A stretch of DNA of 64,000 bases, taken from contig CAVVOG010000003.1 of NCBI GenBank assembly GCA_963749895.1, positions 1,178,001 through 1,242,000 of the forward strand, written 5' to 3'. A program made the translations under genes and the position numbers. How positions within the stretch are numbered: the stretch's first letter is position 1; every line of letters starts with the position of its first letter. Origin of the DNA: AC-51 sp963749895. Its GTDB lineage: Bacteria > Actinomycetota > UBA4738 > HRBIN12. Of the stretch, positions 16,389 through 25,337 are shown piece after piece. The notes under the pieces were generated by a model. That model made no database searches and was not told where the DNA came from. It saw only the letters and a program-made list of their open reading frames with translations.

Positions 16389-16619
16389 ATGAGTTGCTGC
16401 TGGCATCACCACGACTGTGGACCCCACTGCTGGGGTCCCCCCCGCTGGGACCGGGGCTACGGATACGGGCCTCCGGCTCAGGAGGAGCGGGGTCGAGATG
16501 AGCAGCTCCGGAACCTGGAGGCGCGCCAAGCCGAGCTCGAGCGAGCGCTCGAGGAAACGGCGGAGGCGCTCCGCCGGACGAGAGAGGCGATGACGCCCGA
16601 GAGCCGACCTAGGAGCTGA
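16389..16619 (+). CDS. small Cys/His-rich protein with C-terminal coiled coil
   Basis: A 76-residue protein of unknown function. The first 16 residues are MSCCWHHHDCGPHCWG (four Cys and four His), a likely metal-binding head. A Gly/Pro/Tyr linker follows, then a charged heptad-like helix from about residue 35 to 66 (RNLEARQAELERALEETAEA). The start has an excellent GGAGGAGGTG Shine-Dalgarno site five bases upstream, which makes the gene credible despite its size. It lies between tRNA-Arg and pdxH. The head could bind Zn, Cu or Fe; the coiled coil suggests oligomers. Confidence 0.7.
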   Translation: MSCCWHHHDCGPHCWGPPRWDRGYGYGPPAQEERGRDEQLRNLEARQAELERALEETAEALRRTREAMTPESRPRS

Positions 16620-16673
16620 ACCGAACGGCGTGCGGGCGGGATCCGTATCGTGGGCAGCCCCAGCCGGCGTGGC

Positions 16674-16679
16674 TACAGT
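16674..16679 (+). promoter_or_regulatory. -10 box (TACAGT), leaderless pdxH
   Basis: TACAGT ends eight bases before the pdxH ATG at 16688 and no Shine-Dalgarno site is present. Confidence 0.5.
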
Positions 16680-16687
16680 TCCATCCC

Positions 16688-17335
16688 ATGGCGGATCCGC
16701 GTTCGATCCACGCGCCGAGCGGCGTTCACCCTGACCGGCGGCTCGACCGGGCGGACCTCGCGCCCGATCCCGTCGACCAGTTCCTCGCGTGGCTCGACGA
16801 AGCCGAGGCCGAGGGGGTCGCGATGCCGAACGCGATGGCGGTCGCCACAGCCGATGCCGACGGGCATCCGTGGGTCCGCCACGTCCTCCTGCGCGGGATC
16901 GACGCGCGCGGCTTCGTGTTCTTCACGAACCGCGAGAGCCGCAAGGGTCGCGAGCTCGCGATCAACCCGCATGCCGCGGCGGTCTTCCTGTGGAAGGAGC
17001 TCGACCGCCAGATCTCGCTCGGAGGCTCCGTCGAGCGTGTGGACGAGGAGGAGTCCGACGCCTACTTCGCGAGCCGCCCACGGGAGGCGCAGGTCGGCGC
17101 CTGGGCGTCCGAGCAGAGCCGCCCGATCGCGGACAGGGAGGCGCTCGACGCGCGGGTCGCCGAGACGCAGGAGCGGTTCGACGGCACGGAGGTGCCACGC
17201 CCGCCGCACTGGGGCGGCTACCGGATCGTGCCGGACGCCCTCGAGTTCTGGCAGGGGCGCCAGCATCGCCTCCATGACCGGTTCCGGTACGAACGCGACG
17301 CCGGCGGCTGGCGGATCGAGCGCCTCTCCCCCTGA
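16688..17335 (+). CDS. pdxH: pyridoxamine 5'-phosphate oxidase
   Basis: A 215-residue FMN enzyme oxidising pyridoxine/pyridoxamine 5'-phosphate to PLP. Family blocks are clear: PNAMAVATADADGHPWVRHVLL, GFVFFTNRESRKGRELAINP, FLWKELDRQISLGGSVERV, the active-site stretch SRPREAQVGAWASEQSRPI, and a C-terminal EFWQGRQHRLHDRFRYER...WRIERLSP. Full length. It is convergent with the OsmC gene, four bases apart. Confidence 0.95.
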   Translation: MADPRSIHAPSGVHPDRRLDRADLAPDPVDQFLAWLDEAEAEGVAMPNAMAVATADADGHPWVRHVLLRGIDARGFVFFTNRESRKGRELAINPHAAAVFLWKELDRQISLGGSVERVDEEESDAYFASRPREAQVGAWASEQSRPIADREALDARVAETQERFDGTEVPRPPHWGGYRIVPDALEFWQGRQHRLHDRFRYERDAGGWRIERLSP

Positions 17336-17339
17336 CCGT

Positions 17340-17741
17340 TCAGACCGTGGCGGGCGCCGCCAGCTCGATCGAGATGTCGGGGGGCATCCGGATCGACGTG
17401 TGGACGGTGCAGTGATCCACCACCGCCTGGAGCCGGTCGCGCTTGTCCTCAGGGAACCCTGGCGGCGTCGCGACACGGATCTGGATCGTCGCGACCCGTG
17501 CCGGGCGATCCTCCGCGAACGCCCACTCGCACGTCACGCCGAGCCCGGTGGCATCGACCCCGTGTCGAGCGCAGAACCTTCCGGCATAGAAGGCCACGCA
17601 GGACGCGAGGCTCGCCACGAACAGCTCGGTCGGCGTCGGAGCAGCGTCGCCCGAGTCCGGCTGGTCGACCTCGAAGGTGTGACCCCTGATCGTCACGGCG
17701 TACCGGTCGCCGTCCTCGTGCACCACGTCGATCCGTTCCAT
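17340..17741 (-). CDS. OsmC/Ohr-family protein
   Basis: A 133-residue OsmC-fold protein. The typical PTPTELFVASLASCVAFYAGRF carries the first conserved Cys, and the second Cys is in VVDHCTVHTSIRM. Proteins of this fold reduce organic hydroperoxides with the paired cysteines. It looks more like the YhfA/OsmC group than Ohr. The ATG at 17741 has GGGGAG six bases upstream. An earlier in-frame ATG is rejected for lack of a ribosome-binding site. Confidence 0.85.
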   Translation of the reverse strand: MERIDVVHEDGDRYAVTIRGHTFEVDQPDSGDAAPTPTELFVASLASCVAFYAGRFCARHGVDATGLGVTCEWAFAEDRPARVATIQIRVATPPGFPEDKRDRLQAVVDHCTVHTSIRMPPDISIELAAPATV

Positions 17742-17895
17742 CAACGACTCCCCTCGCTCGGAGGAACGGGGCCGCACGGGCAGCGGTCCTCACCCCCTCA
17801 CCTGATGGAACGCGTCGGTCCGCCCGGGCCTTTCGCCACCCGGCCCCTCGCGTAGGGGACCCTCGCCCCGCACCCGACCCCCGTCCCGTGTCACG

Positions 17896-20800
17896 ATGGC
17901 CTTCATGGATACCGAGCTCCTTCCGGGCCGGACCGCGCTCCGGCCCTGGATCGTCGTGGACGGGAACGAGGCGGCGGCGCGGGTCGCCCACAGACTGTCC
18001 GAGGTCATCGCGATCTACCCGATCACCCCCTCGTCGCCGATGGGCGAGTTCGCCGACGCGTGGACCGCGGCCGGTGACACGAACATCTGGGGGGCGGTGC
18101 CCGAGGTGATCGAGATGCAGAGCGAGGGGGGCGCGGCCGGCGCGCTCCACGGTGCCCTGCAGGCGGGCGCGCTCGCGACGACCTTCACGGCGTCGCAGGG
18201 CCTCCTGTTGATGCTCCCGAACATGTTCAAGATCGCCGGGGAGCTCACCCCGCTGGTGATCCACGTGGCGGCGCGGACCCTCGCGACCCATGCCCTGTCG
18301 ATCTTCGGCGACCACTCCGACGTCATGGCCGCGCGGATGACCGGGTTCGCGATGCTCGCGTCATCGTCGGTACAGGAAGCCCAAGACCTCGCGCTGATCG
18401 CCCACGCCGCGACGCTGCGCACCCGCGTGCCGTTCCTGCACTTCTTCGACGGGTTCCGGACCTCGCACGAGGTCGCGAAGATCCGTGGCGTCACCGACGA
18501 CGACCTGCGGGCGCTGATCGACGACGCCCTGGTCCGTGAGCACCGCGAACGTGCGCTGTCCTCGGATCGGCCGAAGCTCCGAGGCTCGGCGCAGAACCCC
18601 GACGTCTTCTTCCAGGCGCGCGAGGCCTCGAACCCCTACTACCTGGCCGTCCCCGACGTCGTGCAGGACGTGATGGACGCCTTCGCGGCGCGGACGGATC
18701 GTGCCTACCGGCTGTTCGACTACGTCGGGCACCCACAGGCCGAACGCGTGGTCGTGCTGATGGGCTCCGGCGTCGGCGCGGTCGAGGAGGCGGTGGAGGA
18801 GCTCGCCCTGCAGGGCGAGCCGGTCGGCCTGGTGAAGGTGCGTCTGTATCGCCCGTTCTCGGCCGAGGCGTTCGTGGCGGCGCTGCCGACGAGCATCCGA
18901 CAGATCGCGGTGCTCGATCGGACGAAGGAGCCCGGCGCGCTCGGCGAGCCCCTCTACCAGGACATCGTGACCGCCCTGGCCGAAGAGGTCGGCGCCGGGC
19001 GGGCGACGTTCGCCCACGGGATGCCTCGGGTGATCGGCGGGCGCTACGGGTTGTCCTCGAAGGAGTTCAGCCCTGCGATGGCCAAGGCCGTGCTCGACGA
19101 GCTCGCGGTGGCCGAGCCCAAGACCCACTTCACCGTTGGGATCACCGACGACGTCACCCACACGAGCCTGCCGGTGGACCGCGGGTTCCACACCGAGCAT
19201 CCCGACACCGTTCGCGCGGTCTTCTTCGGGCTCGGCAGCGACGGCACGGTCAGCGCGAACAAGAACTCGATCAAGATCATCGGTGAGCACACGGATCTCC
19301 ACGCGCAGGGGTACTTCGTCTACGACTCGAAGAAGGCCGGCGCGGTGACGATCTCCCACCTGCGGTTCGGTCCGCGCGAGATCCGCTCGACCTACCTGAT
19401 CGACGAGGCGGACTTCGTCGCCTGCCATCAGTTCGAGCGGCTCGACAAGACCGACATCTTGTCGGTCGCCCGCCCGGGGGCGACGTTCCTGCTGAACGCG
19501 CCCTACCCGCCGGACGAAGTGTGGGACGAGCTGCCGCGCGAGGTCCAGGAGGAGATCGTCGACAAGCAGCTGAAGTTCTACGTGGTCGACGGGTACGCGG
19601 TCGCGAGGGAGGCCGGGCTCGGGACGCGGGTCAACACCGTCCTGCAGACCTGCTTCTTCGCCCTGACGAACATCCTCCCCGGCGAAGAAGCGATCACCGC
19701 GATCAAGGAAGCGATCGTGAAGACCTACGGCAAGCGCGGCGAGACCGTGCTGACCCGGAACTTCGCGGCCGTCGACGGAGCCATCGCGGCCCTGCACGAG
19801 GTGCAGGTCCCGCTGGAGCCGACCGCCACGCGGACCCGCCCGCCGGCGGTCCCGCCCGAGGCACCCGAGTTCGTCCAGAAGGTCACGGCGATCATGCTCG
19901 AGGGCAAGGGCGACCTCCTGCCGGTCAGCGCGCTGCCGGTCGACGGGACGTTCCCCACCGACACCGCCCGATGGGAGCGGCGCTCGATCGCCCGCGAGAT
20001 CCCGATCTGGGACCCGTCGATCTGCATCGATTGCGCGAAGTGCGCGCTCGTGTGCCCGCACAGCGCGATCCGGATGAAGGTGTACGATCCCGCCCTCGTC
20101 GAGGGGGCACCGGAGACCTTCCAGCACAAGGACTTCAAGGACCGAGACCGGCCCGGGATGGTGATGACGATCCAGGTCGCGCCGGACGACTGCACCGGCT
20201 GCGGCGTGTGCGTCGACGTATGTCCGGCTCGCTCGAAGACCGAGGTGAAGCACAAGTCGATCGACATGTGCCCGAAGGAGGAGCACCTCGACGTCGAGCG
20301 CGCGAATTGGGACCACTTCGTCTCGTTGCCCGACCCGGATCGACGTGAGGTCCGTACCGATACCGTCAAGGGCTCCCAGCAGCTCCGGCCACTGTTCGAG
20401 TTCTCGGGCGCCTGCGCCGGGTGCGGGGAAACCCCCTACCTGAAGGTGATCACACAGCTGTTCGGCGACCGGATGATCATCGCGAACGCGACCGGATGCT
20501 CGTCGATCTACGGAGGGAACCTGCCGACCACGCCCTACGCCGTCGACGACCTCGGACGCGGACCGTCCTGGGCGAACTCGCTGTTCGAGGACAACGCGGA
20601 GTTCGGGCTGGGGTTGCGGTTGGCGCTCGACGCGAAGCGCGACCTCGCCGTCACCCTCCTGCGCCATCTCGACGATCGGATCGGACCGGAGTTGGCGAGC
20701 GACCTGATCGTCGGCTCGACCTTGCGCGGCGACGAGGCCGTCGAGGCTCAGCGCGAGCGGCTCGACCGGCTGTTCGAAGCGCTGGCGTCGATCGATGACC

Positions 20801-21525
20801 CCGAGGCGCGGAACCTGGAGGCGTCGGCCGACGCCCTCGTTCCCCAGGCCGTGTGGATCGTGGGGGGTGACGGCTGGGCGTACGACATCGGTTTCGGCGG
20901 GCTCGACCACGTCCTGGCGACCGGGCGCGACGTGAACATCATCGTGCTCGACACCGAGGTGTACTCGAACACCGGCGGCCAGGCCTCGAAGTCGACACCG
21001 CGCGGCGCCGTCGCCAAGTTCGCCGCGGCCGGCAAGGGCCAGGGCAAGAAGGATCTGGGGATGATCGCGACCGCCTACGGTGGCGTGTACGTGGCGACGA
21101 TCGCGATGGGTGCCGACATGCCGCACACCGTCAAGGTCCTGTCCGAGGCCGAAGCGCACCCGGGACCCTCCCTCGTGATCGCGTACAGCACGTGCATCGC
21201 GCACGGGATCGACATGTCGACGAGCATGGCCCACCAGAAGGAGGCCGTCGCCTCCGGGTACTGGCCGCTCTACCGCTTCGATCCGAAGCTGACCGACGCG
21301 GGCGAGCACCCCTTCCAACTCGACTCGAAGAAGCCCACACTGCCGCTCAAGGAGTTCGTGCAGAAGGAGGCCCGGTACGCGATGCTCCAGCGCACCGATC
21401 CCGAGCGGGCGGCGATGCTCGCCACGCTGGCGCAAGACGACGTCGACGCGCGCTGGCACCTGTACGAGCAGATGGCCGGCGTCGAGCGCGGGCCCGATCA
21501 CCACGACGAGGAGGCGGAGGGATGA
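17896..21525 (+). CDS. nifJ: pyruvate:ferredoxin (flavodoxin) oxidoreductase, single-chain
   Basis: A 1209-residue homodimeric-type enzyme that oxidises pyruvate to acetyl-CoA and CO2 and reduces ferredoxin. All fused domains are present. The N-terminal pyrimidine-binding domain (IYPITPSSPMGEFAD) is followed by the gamma domain with FGLGSDGTVSANKNSIKII (about 440) and the two-cluster ferredoxin domain (CIDCAKCALVCP near 710; CTGCGVCVDVCP near 765). The TPP domain has CAGCGETPYLK (near 840) and GGDGWAYDIGFGGLDH (near 990), with LDTEVYSNTGGQ. Start is ATG 17896 or 17905. The downstream gene overlaps its stop by four bases. Confidence 0.95.
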   Translation: MAFMDTELLPGRTALRPWIVVDGNEAAARVAHRLSEVIAIYPITPSSPMGEFADAWTAAGDTNIWGAVPEVIEMQSEGGAAGALHGALQAGALATTFTASQGLLLMLPNMFKIAGELTPLVIHVAARTLATHALSIFGDHSDVMAARMTGFAMLASSSVQEAQDLALIAHAATLRTRVPFLHFFDGFRTSHEVAKIRGVTDDDLRALIDDALVREHRERALSSDRPKLRGSAQNPDVFFQAREASNPYYLAVPDVVQDVMDAFAARTDRAYRLFDYVGHPQAERVVVLMGSGVGAVEEAVEELALQGEPVGLVKVRLYRPFSAEAFVAALPTSIRQIAVLDRTKEPGALGEPLYQDIVTALAEEVGAGRATFAHGMPRVIGGRYGLSSKEFSPAMAKAVLDELAVAEPKTHFTVGITDDVTHTSLPVDRGFHTEHPDTVRAVFFGLGSDGTVSANKNSIKIIGEHTDLHAQGYFVYDSKKAGAVTISHLRFGPREIRSTYLIDEADFVACHQFERLDKTDILSVARPGATFLLNAPYPPDEVWDELPREVQEEIVDKQLKFYVVDGYAVAREAGLGTRVNTVLQTCFFALTNILPGEEAITAIKEAIVKTYGKRGETVLTRNFAAVDGAIAALHEVQVPLEPTATRTRPPAVPPEAPEFVQKVTAIMLEGKGDLLPVSALPVDGTFPTDTARWERRSIAREIPIWDPSICIDCAKCALVCPHSAIRMKVYDPALVEGAPETFQHKDFKDRDRPGMVMTIQVAPDDCTGCGVCVDVCPARSKTEVKHKSIDMCPKEEHLDVERANWDHFVSLPDPDRREVRTDTVKGSQQLRPLFEFSGACAGCGETPYLKVITQLFGDRMIIANATGCSSIYGGNLPTTPYAVDDLGRGPSWANSLFEDNAEFGLGLRLALDAKRDLAVTLLRHLDDRIGPELASDLIVGSTLRGDEAVEAQRERLDRLFEALASIDDPEARNLEASADALVPQAVWIVGGDGWAYDIGFGGLDHVLATGRDVNIIVLDTEVYSNTGGQASKSTPRGAVAKFAAAGKGQGKKDLGMIATAYGGVYVATIAMGADMPHTVKVLSEAEAHPGPSLVIAYSTCIAHGIDMSTSMAHQKEAVASGYWPLYRFDPKLTDAGEHPFQLDSKKPTLPLKEFVQKEARYAMLQRTDPERAAMLATLAQDDVDARWHLYEQMAGVERGPDHHDEEAEG

Positions 21526-22559
21526 GCGTGGATCTCGGCACCCGGTACCTCGGGCTCGATCTCCGATCCCCGATCGTTCCGTCGGCCTCACCGATGGGAC
21601 AGCGGATCGACACGCTGAAGGCCCTGCAGGACGCCGGCGCGGGCGCCGTCGTGCTCCCGTCGCTGTTCGAGGAGCAGATCGAACACGAGGAGATCCAGAT
21701 CCACGGGGTGCTCGACATGCTGGCCGACTCGAACCCCGAGGCGCTGTCCTACCTGCCTGAGTTCGAGGACTACAACACCGGCTCGGATCCCTACCTGCAG
21801 CACCTCGAGGATTGCGTCCGTGAGCTCGACGTCCCCGTGATCGGCTCGCTCAACGGTATCTCGAGCGGCGGCTGGATCTCCCACGCGAAGCGGATGCAGG
21901 AGGCCGGCGCCGCGGCGCTGGAGCTGAACGTCTACTTCATCGCGGCCGACCCCGACGAGACGAGCGACGACGTCGAGATGCGCTACGTGAAGCTCGTCGA
22001 GGCCGTGCGCGCCGAGATCACGATCCCGCTCGCGGTGAAGATCGGACCGTTCTTCTCCTCGGTGGGCCACATCGCGCACCGGCTCGTGGCGGCCGGTGCC
22101 GACGGGCTCGTGCTCTTCAACCGATTCATGCAGCCCGACATCGACCTGGAGACCCTGACGGTGGACGCGCGGCTGAGCCTTTCCTCGTCGGCCGAGCTCC
22201 TCCTCCCGCTCCGTTGGGTCGGGATCCTCCGCGACCGGGTCCACGCCTCGCTCGCGCTCACCACCGGCTGTCACTCCGCCGAAGACGCCCTGAAGGCGAT
22301 CCTGGTCGGCTCGGACGCCGTGATGATGGCGAGTGCACTGCTGCACGAGGGACCTGACCACGTCACGACCGTGCTCCGCGGCGTCGAGTCGTGGCTGGAT
22401 GAGCACGGGTACGAGTCCGTCGCGCAGGCGCGCGGATCGATGTCGATGGCCAACGTGCCGAACCCGGTCGCATACGCCCGCGCGAACTACGCGCGGCTCG
22501 TCACCAGCTTCGTGTCGCCCTACGACTGGCGGTTGCACGAGACGACGAACCTGTCGTAG
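21522..22559 (+). CDS. dihydroorotate-dehydrogenase-like flavoprotein linked to PFOR
   Basis: A 345-residue TIM-barrel protein of the dihydroorotate dehydrogenase superfamily: SVDLGTRYLGLDLRSPIVPSASPM at the start, PVIGSLNGISSGGWISHAKRMQEAGAAALELNVYF, LAVKIGPFFSSVGHIA, and GADGLVLFNRFMQPDIDLE. The normal DHODH catalytic motif N-x-S-C/S-P-N is replaced by ELNVYFIAADP, so orotate synthesis is unlikely; a true pyrD lies at 28773-29765. Proteins of this kind are often found next to PFOR genes. The ATGA overlap with nifJ supports a shared function, perhaps electron transfer. The function is not proven. Confidence 0.85.
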   Translation: MSVDLGTRYLGLDLRSPIVPSASPMGQRIDTLKALQDAGAGAVVLPSLFEEQIEHEEIQIHGVLDMLADSNPEALSYLPEFEDYNTGSDPYLQHLEDCVRELDVPVIGSLNGISSGGWISHAKRMQEAGAAALELNVYFIAADPDETSDDVEMRYVKLVEAVRAEITIPLAVKIGPFFSSVGHIAHRLVAAGADGLVLFNRFMQPDIDLETLTVDARLSLSSSAELLLPLRWVGILRDRVHASLALTTGCHSAEDALKAILVGSDAVMMASALLHEGPDHVTTVLRGVESWLDEHGYESVAQARGSMSMANVPNPVAYARANYARLVTSFVSPYDWRLHETTNLS

Positions 22560-22606
22560 GACACCGGGCGCGGCTCGCCCCGCGAAGTCGACCCACTCGA
22601 CGGCGA

Positions 22607-22612
22607 TAGGCT
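22607..22612 (+). promoter_or_regulatory. -10 box (TAGGCT), leaderless M20 peptidase
   Basis: TAGGCT ends six bases before the ATG at 22619; there is no Shine-Dalgarno site. Confidence 0.55.
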
Positions 22613-22618
22613 GCCGAC

Positions 22619-23962
22619 ATGGACACGAACGAGCTTCGACGGGCGATCCACGACGACATGCCACGCGTGATCGACGAGCTCTCCCGGCTCGTTGCGATCC
22701 CGTCGATCGGCTACCCGGGATACGACCCCGTACACGTGCAGGCATCGGCGGTGCTCACCCGCGAGATCCTCGCCGGGGCGGGGGTCGCCGATGCGCGGCT
22801 GCTCGAGATCGAAGGTGGGCACCCAGCCGTGTTCGGGGAGATACCCGGGCCGGAGGGCTCCCCGACCGTGCTGCTGTACGCGCATCACGACGTGCAGCCC
22901 GCGGCCGACCCACAGGAGTGGACCACGCCGCCGTTCGAGCCGGTCGTGCGCGACGGGCGGCTGTACGGTCGCGGGTCGGCCGACGACAAGAGCGGGATCG
23001 TGGTCCACGCGGCGGCGCTCCGAGCGATCGCGGGACACCTCGGATGCACGGTCAAGGTCGTGGTCGAGGGTGAAGAGGAGTGCTCGGTCGAGCACCTGCC
23101 CGATCTCGTGCAGGGCCACGCGGATCTGCTCCGAGCAGACATCGCGGTGATCGCCGACGGCGGGAACTACCGCACCGGGGTGCCCACGATCGGAACCAGC
23201 ATCCGCGGGTCGACCTCGGTCGAGGTGCGCGTCGACGTGCTCCCGATCGCCCAGCACAGCGGGGCGTTCGGCGGACCGCTGCCCGACGCCGTGATGTCGC
23301 TCGCCCGGATGATCGCGTCGCTCCACGACGACCGGGGTGACGTGACGGTTCCCGGCCTCCACACCTTCGAGTGGACCGGCACGCAGGTCAGCGAGGAGGA
23401 GTTCCGGGAGGAGTCGCGGGTGTTCGACGAGGTCCGGCTGCTCGGAACCGGGACGATCGCGGACCGGACGCTCTCGAAGCCGTCGATCAACGTGCTCGCC
23501 TTCGAAGCCCCGCGCGTGGTCGACGCGTCGAACCAGATCGTGCCGACCGCGAGGGCCGTGATCGGACTCCGGCTCGCGCCCGGCGAGGACGCACCGAAGG
23601 CGACCCAGGCGCTCGTGGACCACCTTCGGGGCGCCGCACCGTGGGGTGTCCGGGTCACGATCGAGGCCGACGACCCGGGGGTCGGCTACCTCGTCGACGA
23701 CTCGACGCCCGGCTACCGGGCGGCGAAGGACGCGCTCTCTGAGGCGTTCGGCGGCGCGGACGTGGTCGAGATGGGCTCCGGCGGCTCGATCCCGCTCGTG
23801 CCGATGCTCGCGGACACGTTCCCGGGGATCCAGGTGCTGATCTGGGGACAGGGCGACCATCTGTCGAACTACCACTCGATCGACGAGAGCGTGCCGCTCG
23901 ACGACCTCGAGCGGATGGCCCTGGCCGAGGCGCTGTTCCTGCGGAACCTGGGCGCCGGCTGA
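22619..23962 (+). CDS. M20-family dipeptidase/deacylase
   Basis: A 447-residue two-zinc hydrolase. Metal and catalytic blocks: VLLYAHHDVQPAADPQEW (His ligand and Asp), LYGRGSADDKSGIVVHAAAL (bridging Asp), VVVEGEEECSVEHL (general-base Glu), AVIADGGNY (Asp ligand) and a C-terminal LSNYHSIDESVPLDDL (His ligand). The layout, with a lid domain from about 200 to 320, is that of the carnosinase/CNDP-like branch. The substrate is unknown. It likely acts in the cytoplasm, as no signal peptide is present. Confidence 0.9.
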   Translation: MDTNELRRAIHDDMPRVIDELSRLVAIPSIGYPGYDPVHVQASAVLTREILAGAGVADARLLEIEGGHPAVFGEIPGPEGSPTVLLYAHHDVQPAADPQEWTTPPFEPVVRDGRLYGRGSADDKSGIVVHAAALRAIAGHLGCTVKVVVEGEEECSVEHLPDLVQGHADLLRADIAVIADGGNYRTGVPTIGTSIRGSTSVEVRVDVLPIAQHSGAFGGPLPDAVMSLARMIASLHDDRGDVTVPGLHTFEWTGTQVSEEEFREESRVFDEVRLLGTGTIADRTLSKPSINVLAFEAPRVVDASNQIVPTARAVIGLRLAPGEDAPKATQALVDHLRGAAPWGVRVTIEADDPGVGYLVDDSTPGYRAAKDALSEAFGGADVVEMGSGGSIPLVPMLADTFPGIQVLIWGQGDHLSNYHSIDESVPLDDLERMALAEALFLRNLGAG

Positions 23963-23977
23963 GTCGCTCGCCGGTGC

Positions 23978-23983
23978 TAGCGT
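23978..23983 (+). promoter_or_regulatory. -10 box (TAGCGT), leaderless proteasome activator
   Basis: TAGCGT ends seven bases before the ATG at 23991. A GTG at 23982 lies inside the box, which argues against it as the start. Confidence 0.5.
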
Positions 23984-23990
23984 GGACGCC

Positions 23991-24485
23991 ATGAGCGACG
24001 ATCCGACCACGCCCGAGGTGGTCCAGGCCGTGCCCGTGGACGACGGCGGCCCGACCCCCGAGGAGACCCCCCAGGAGACGATCACCGAGCCCGCGAAGCT
24101 GCTGAGGATCGCCAGCATGGTCCGCGAGCTGCTCGAGGAGACCCGGCAGGCGACGCTGGACGAGCCCGGGCGCAAACGCCTCGCCGAGATCTACAAGCGG
24201 GCGGTGGGTGAGCTCTCCGAGGTGCTGTCCGAGGATCTCCGCGAGGAGCTCGAGCAGCTCGCGCCTCCGGTCGAGGGCGTCCCCTCGGAATCGGAGCTCC
24301 GGGTCGCACAGGCCCAGCTCGTGGGGTGGCTCGAGGGGCTGTTCCACGGGATCCAGGCGGCGATGTTCGCCCAGCAGGCGGCCGCCCGAGCGCAGTTCGA
24401 GGAGCTCAGGCGCCGCGGGTTGTTGGCGCAGAACCCCGAGCCGACGCAGGAGGAGCCGCAGCAGCGCGGCGGCCAGTACCTCTGA
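23991..24485 (+). CDS. bacterial proteasome activator (Bpa/PafE family)
   Basis: A 164-residue protein of the DUF2587/bacterial proteasome activator family. It has an acidic disordered N-terminus, then a helical bundle (LLRIASMVRELLEETRQATLDE; RLAEIYKRAVGELSEVLSEDL; LRVAQAQLVGWLEGLFHGIQAAM), ending in GGQYL. The C-terminal GQYL docks into the alpha-ring of the 20S proteasome and opens its gate in mycobacterial Bpa and Mpa. It therefore predicts a 20S proteasome elsewhere in the genome. In Mycobacterium the protein delivers unfolded substrates without ATP. Confidence 0.9.
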   Translation: MSDDPTTPEVVQAVPVDDGGPTPEETPQETITEPAKLLRIASMVRELLEETRQATLDEPGRKRLAEIYKRAVGELSEVLSEDLREELEQLAPPVEGVPSESELRVAQAQLVGWLEGLFHGIQAAMFAQQAAARAQFEELRRRGLLAQNPEPTQEEPQQRGGQYL

Positions 24486-24488
24486 GGG

Positions 24489-25337
24489 CTACGACGAGGC
24501 GGCTCCGCCCTCGGTCTTCGCGCCGGCCATGATGCCGGCGCCCCGCTCGGTCGGATCGCGGGTCAGGAGCTGCGCCACCAGCACCGGCACGAACGTGATC
24601 ACGATCGCGAACAGCGCCACGACGTTCGTCACGGGGCGGTTGCGCGGCCGGAACAGCTGGGAGAACAGCCAGATCGGCAGCGTCTGCTGCTGCCCCGCCG
24701 TGAAGGTCGTCACGATGATCTCGTCGAACGACAGCGCGAAGGCGAGGATCCCACCGGCGAGCAGGGCCGTGCCGAGGTTCGGCCAGATCACCCACCGGAA
24801 CGTCTGCCATCCGCTCGCGCCGAGGTCGGAGGACGCCTCGACCAGGTTCGGCGACATCCGCCGTAGGCGCGCGACCACGTTGTTGTAGACGATCACGATG
24901 CAGAAGGTCGTGTGGGCGACGCCGATCGTCCACGTGCTGAACGGGATCTCGATCTGGTTGAAGGTCGACTGCAGCGCGATCCCGGTCACGATGCCGGGCA
25001 ACGCGATCGGCAGCACGACGACGAACGCGAGGACGTTGCGCCCGAAGAACCGGGATCGGTACACGGCCGCGGCGAGCAGCCCGCCCAGCATGACGGCGGC
25101 TGCCGTGGCCACCGCCGCCACGGTGAGCGACAGCCGGAACGCCGCCCACATGTCGGAGCGCCCGAACGCGACGCCGATCCACTTCGTCGTGAGTCCGGGC
25201 GGCGGGAAGGTGAAGGACGTCGATTGCGTCGTGAACGCGTAGAGGACGATCACCGCGAGCGGCAGGTACAGGAAGCCCATCACCGCGAACGCGGCGATCC
25301 GCAGGCTCAGCCCGGCGCGCCCGTCCTTGTCGCTCAC
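24489..25337 (-). CDS. potC: ABC transporter permease, polyamine type (PotC-like)
   Basis: A 282-residue inner-membrane permease with six predicted membrane segments and the EAA loop LVEASSDLGASGWQTFRWVIWPNL that contacts the ATPase. It also carries LAFALSFDEIIVTTFTAG, typical of the PotC branch. Translation starts with GTG in a GTGA overlap with the potB stop. Last gene of the operon. The C-terminal tail (TERGAGIMAGAKTEGGAASS) is soluble. Confidence 0.88.
   Translation of the reverse strand: MSDKDGRAGLSLRIAAFAVMGFLYLPLAVIVLYAFTTQSTSFTFPPPGLTTKWIGVAFGRSDMWAAFRLSLTVAAVATAAAVMLGGLLAAAVYRSRFFGRNVLAFVVVLPIALPGIVTGIALQSTFNQIEIPFSTWTIGVAHTTFCIVIVYNNVVARLRRMSPNLVEASSDLGASGWQTFRWVIWPNLGTALLAGGILAFALSFDEIIVTTFTAGQQQTLPIWLFSQLFRPRNRPVTNVVALFAIVITFVPVLVAQLLTRDPTERGAGIMAGAKTEGGAASS

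Noticed and set aside
18361..21591. A 1076-codon open frame on the minus strand opposite the pyruvate:ferredoxin oxidoreductase gene
   Set aside because: It is antisense to a fully conserved gene; the translation is Arg/Gly/Asp/Val-rich without motifs. Long antisense frames are expected at this GC content.
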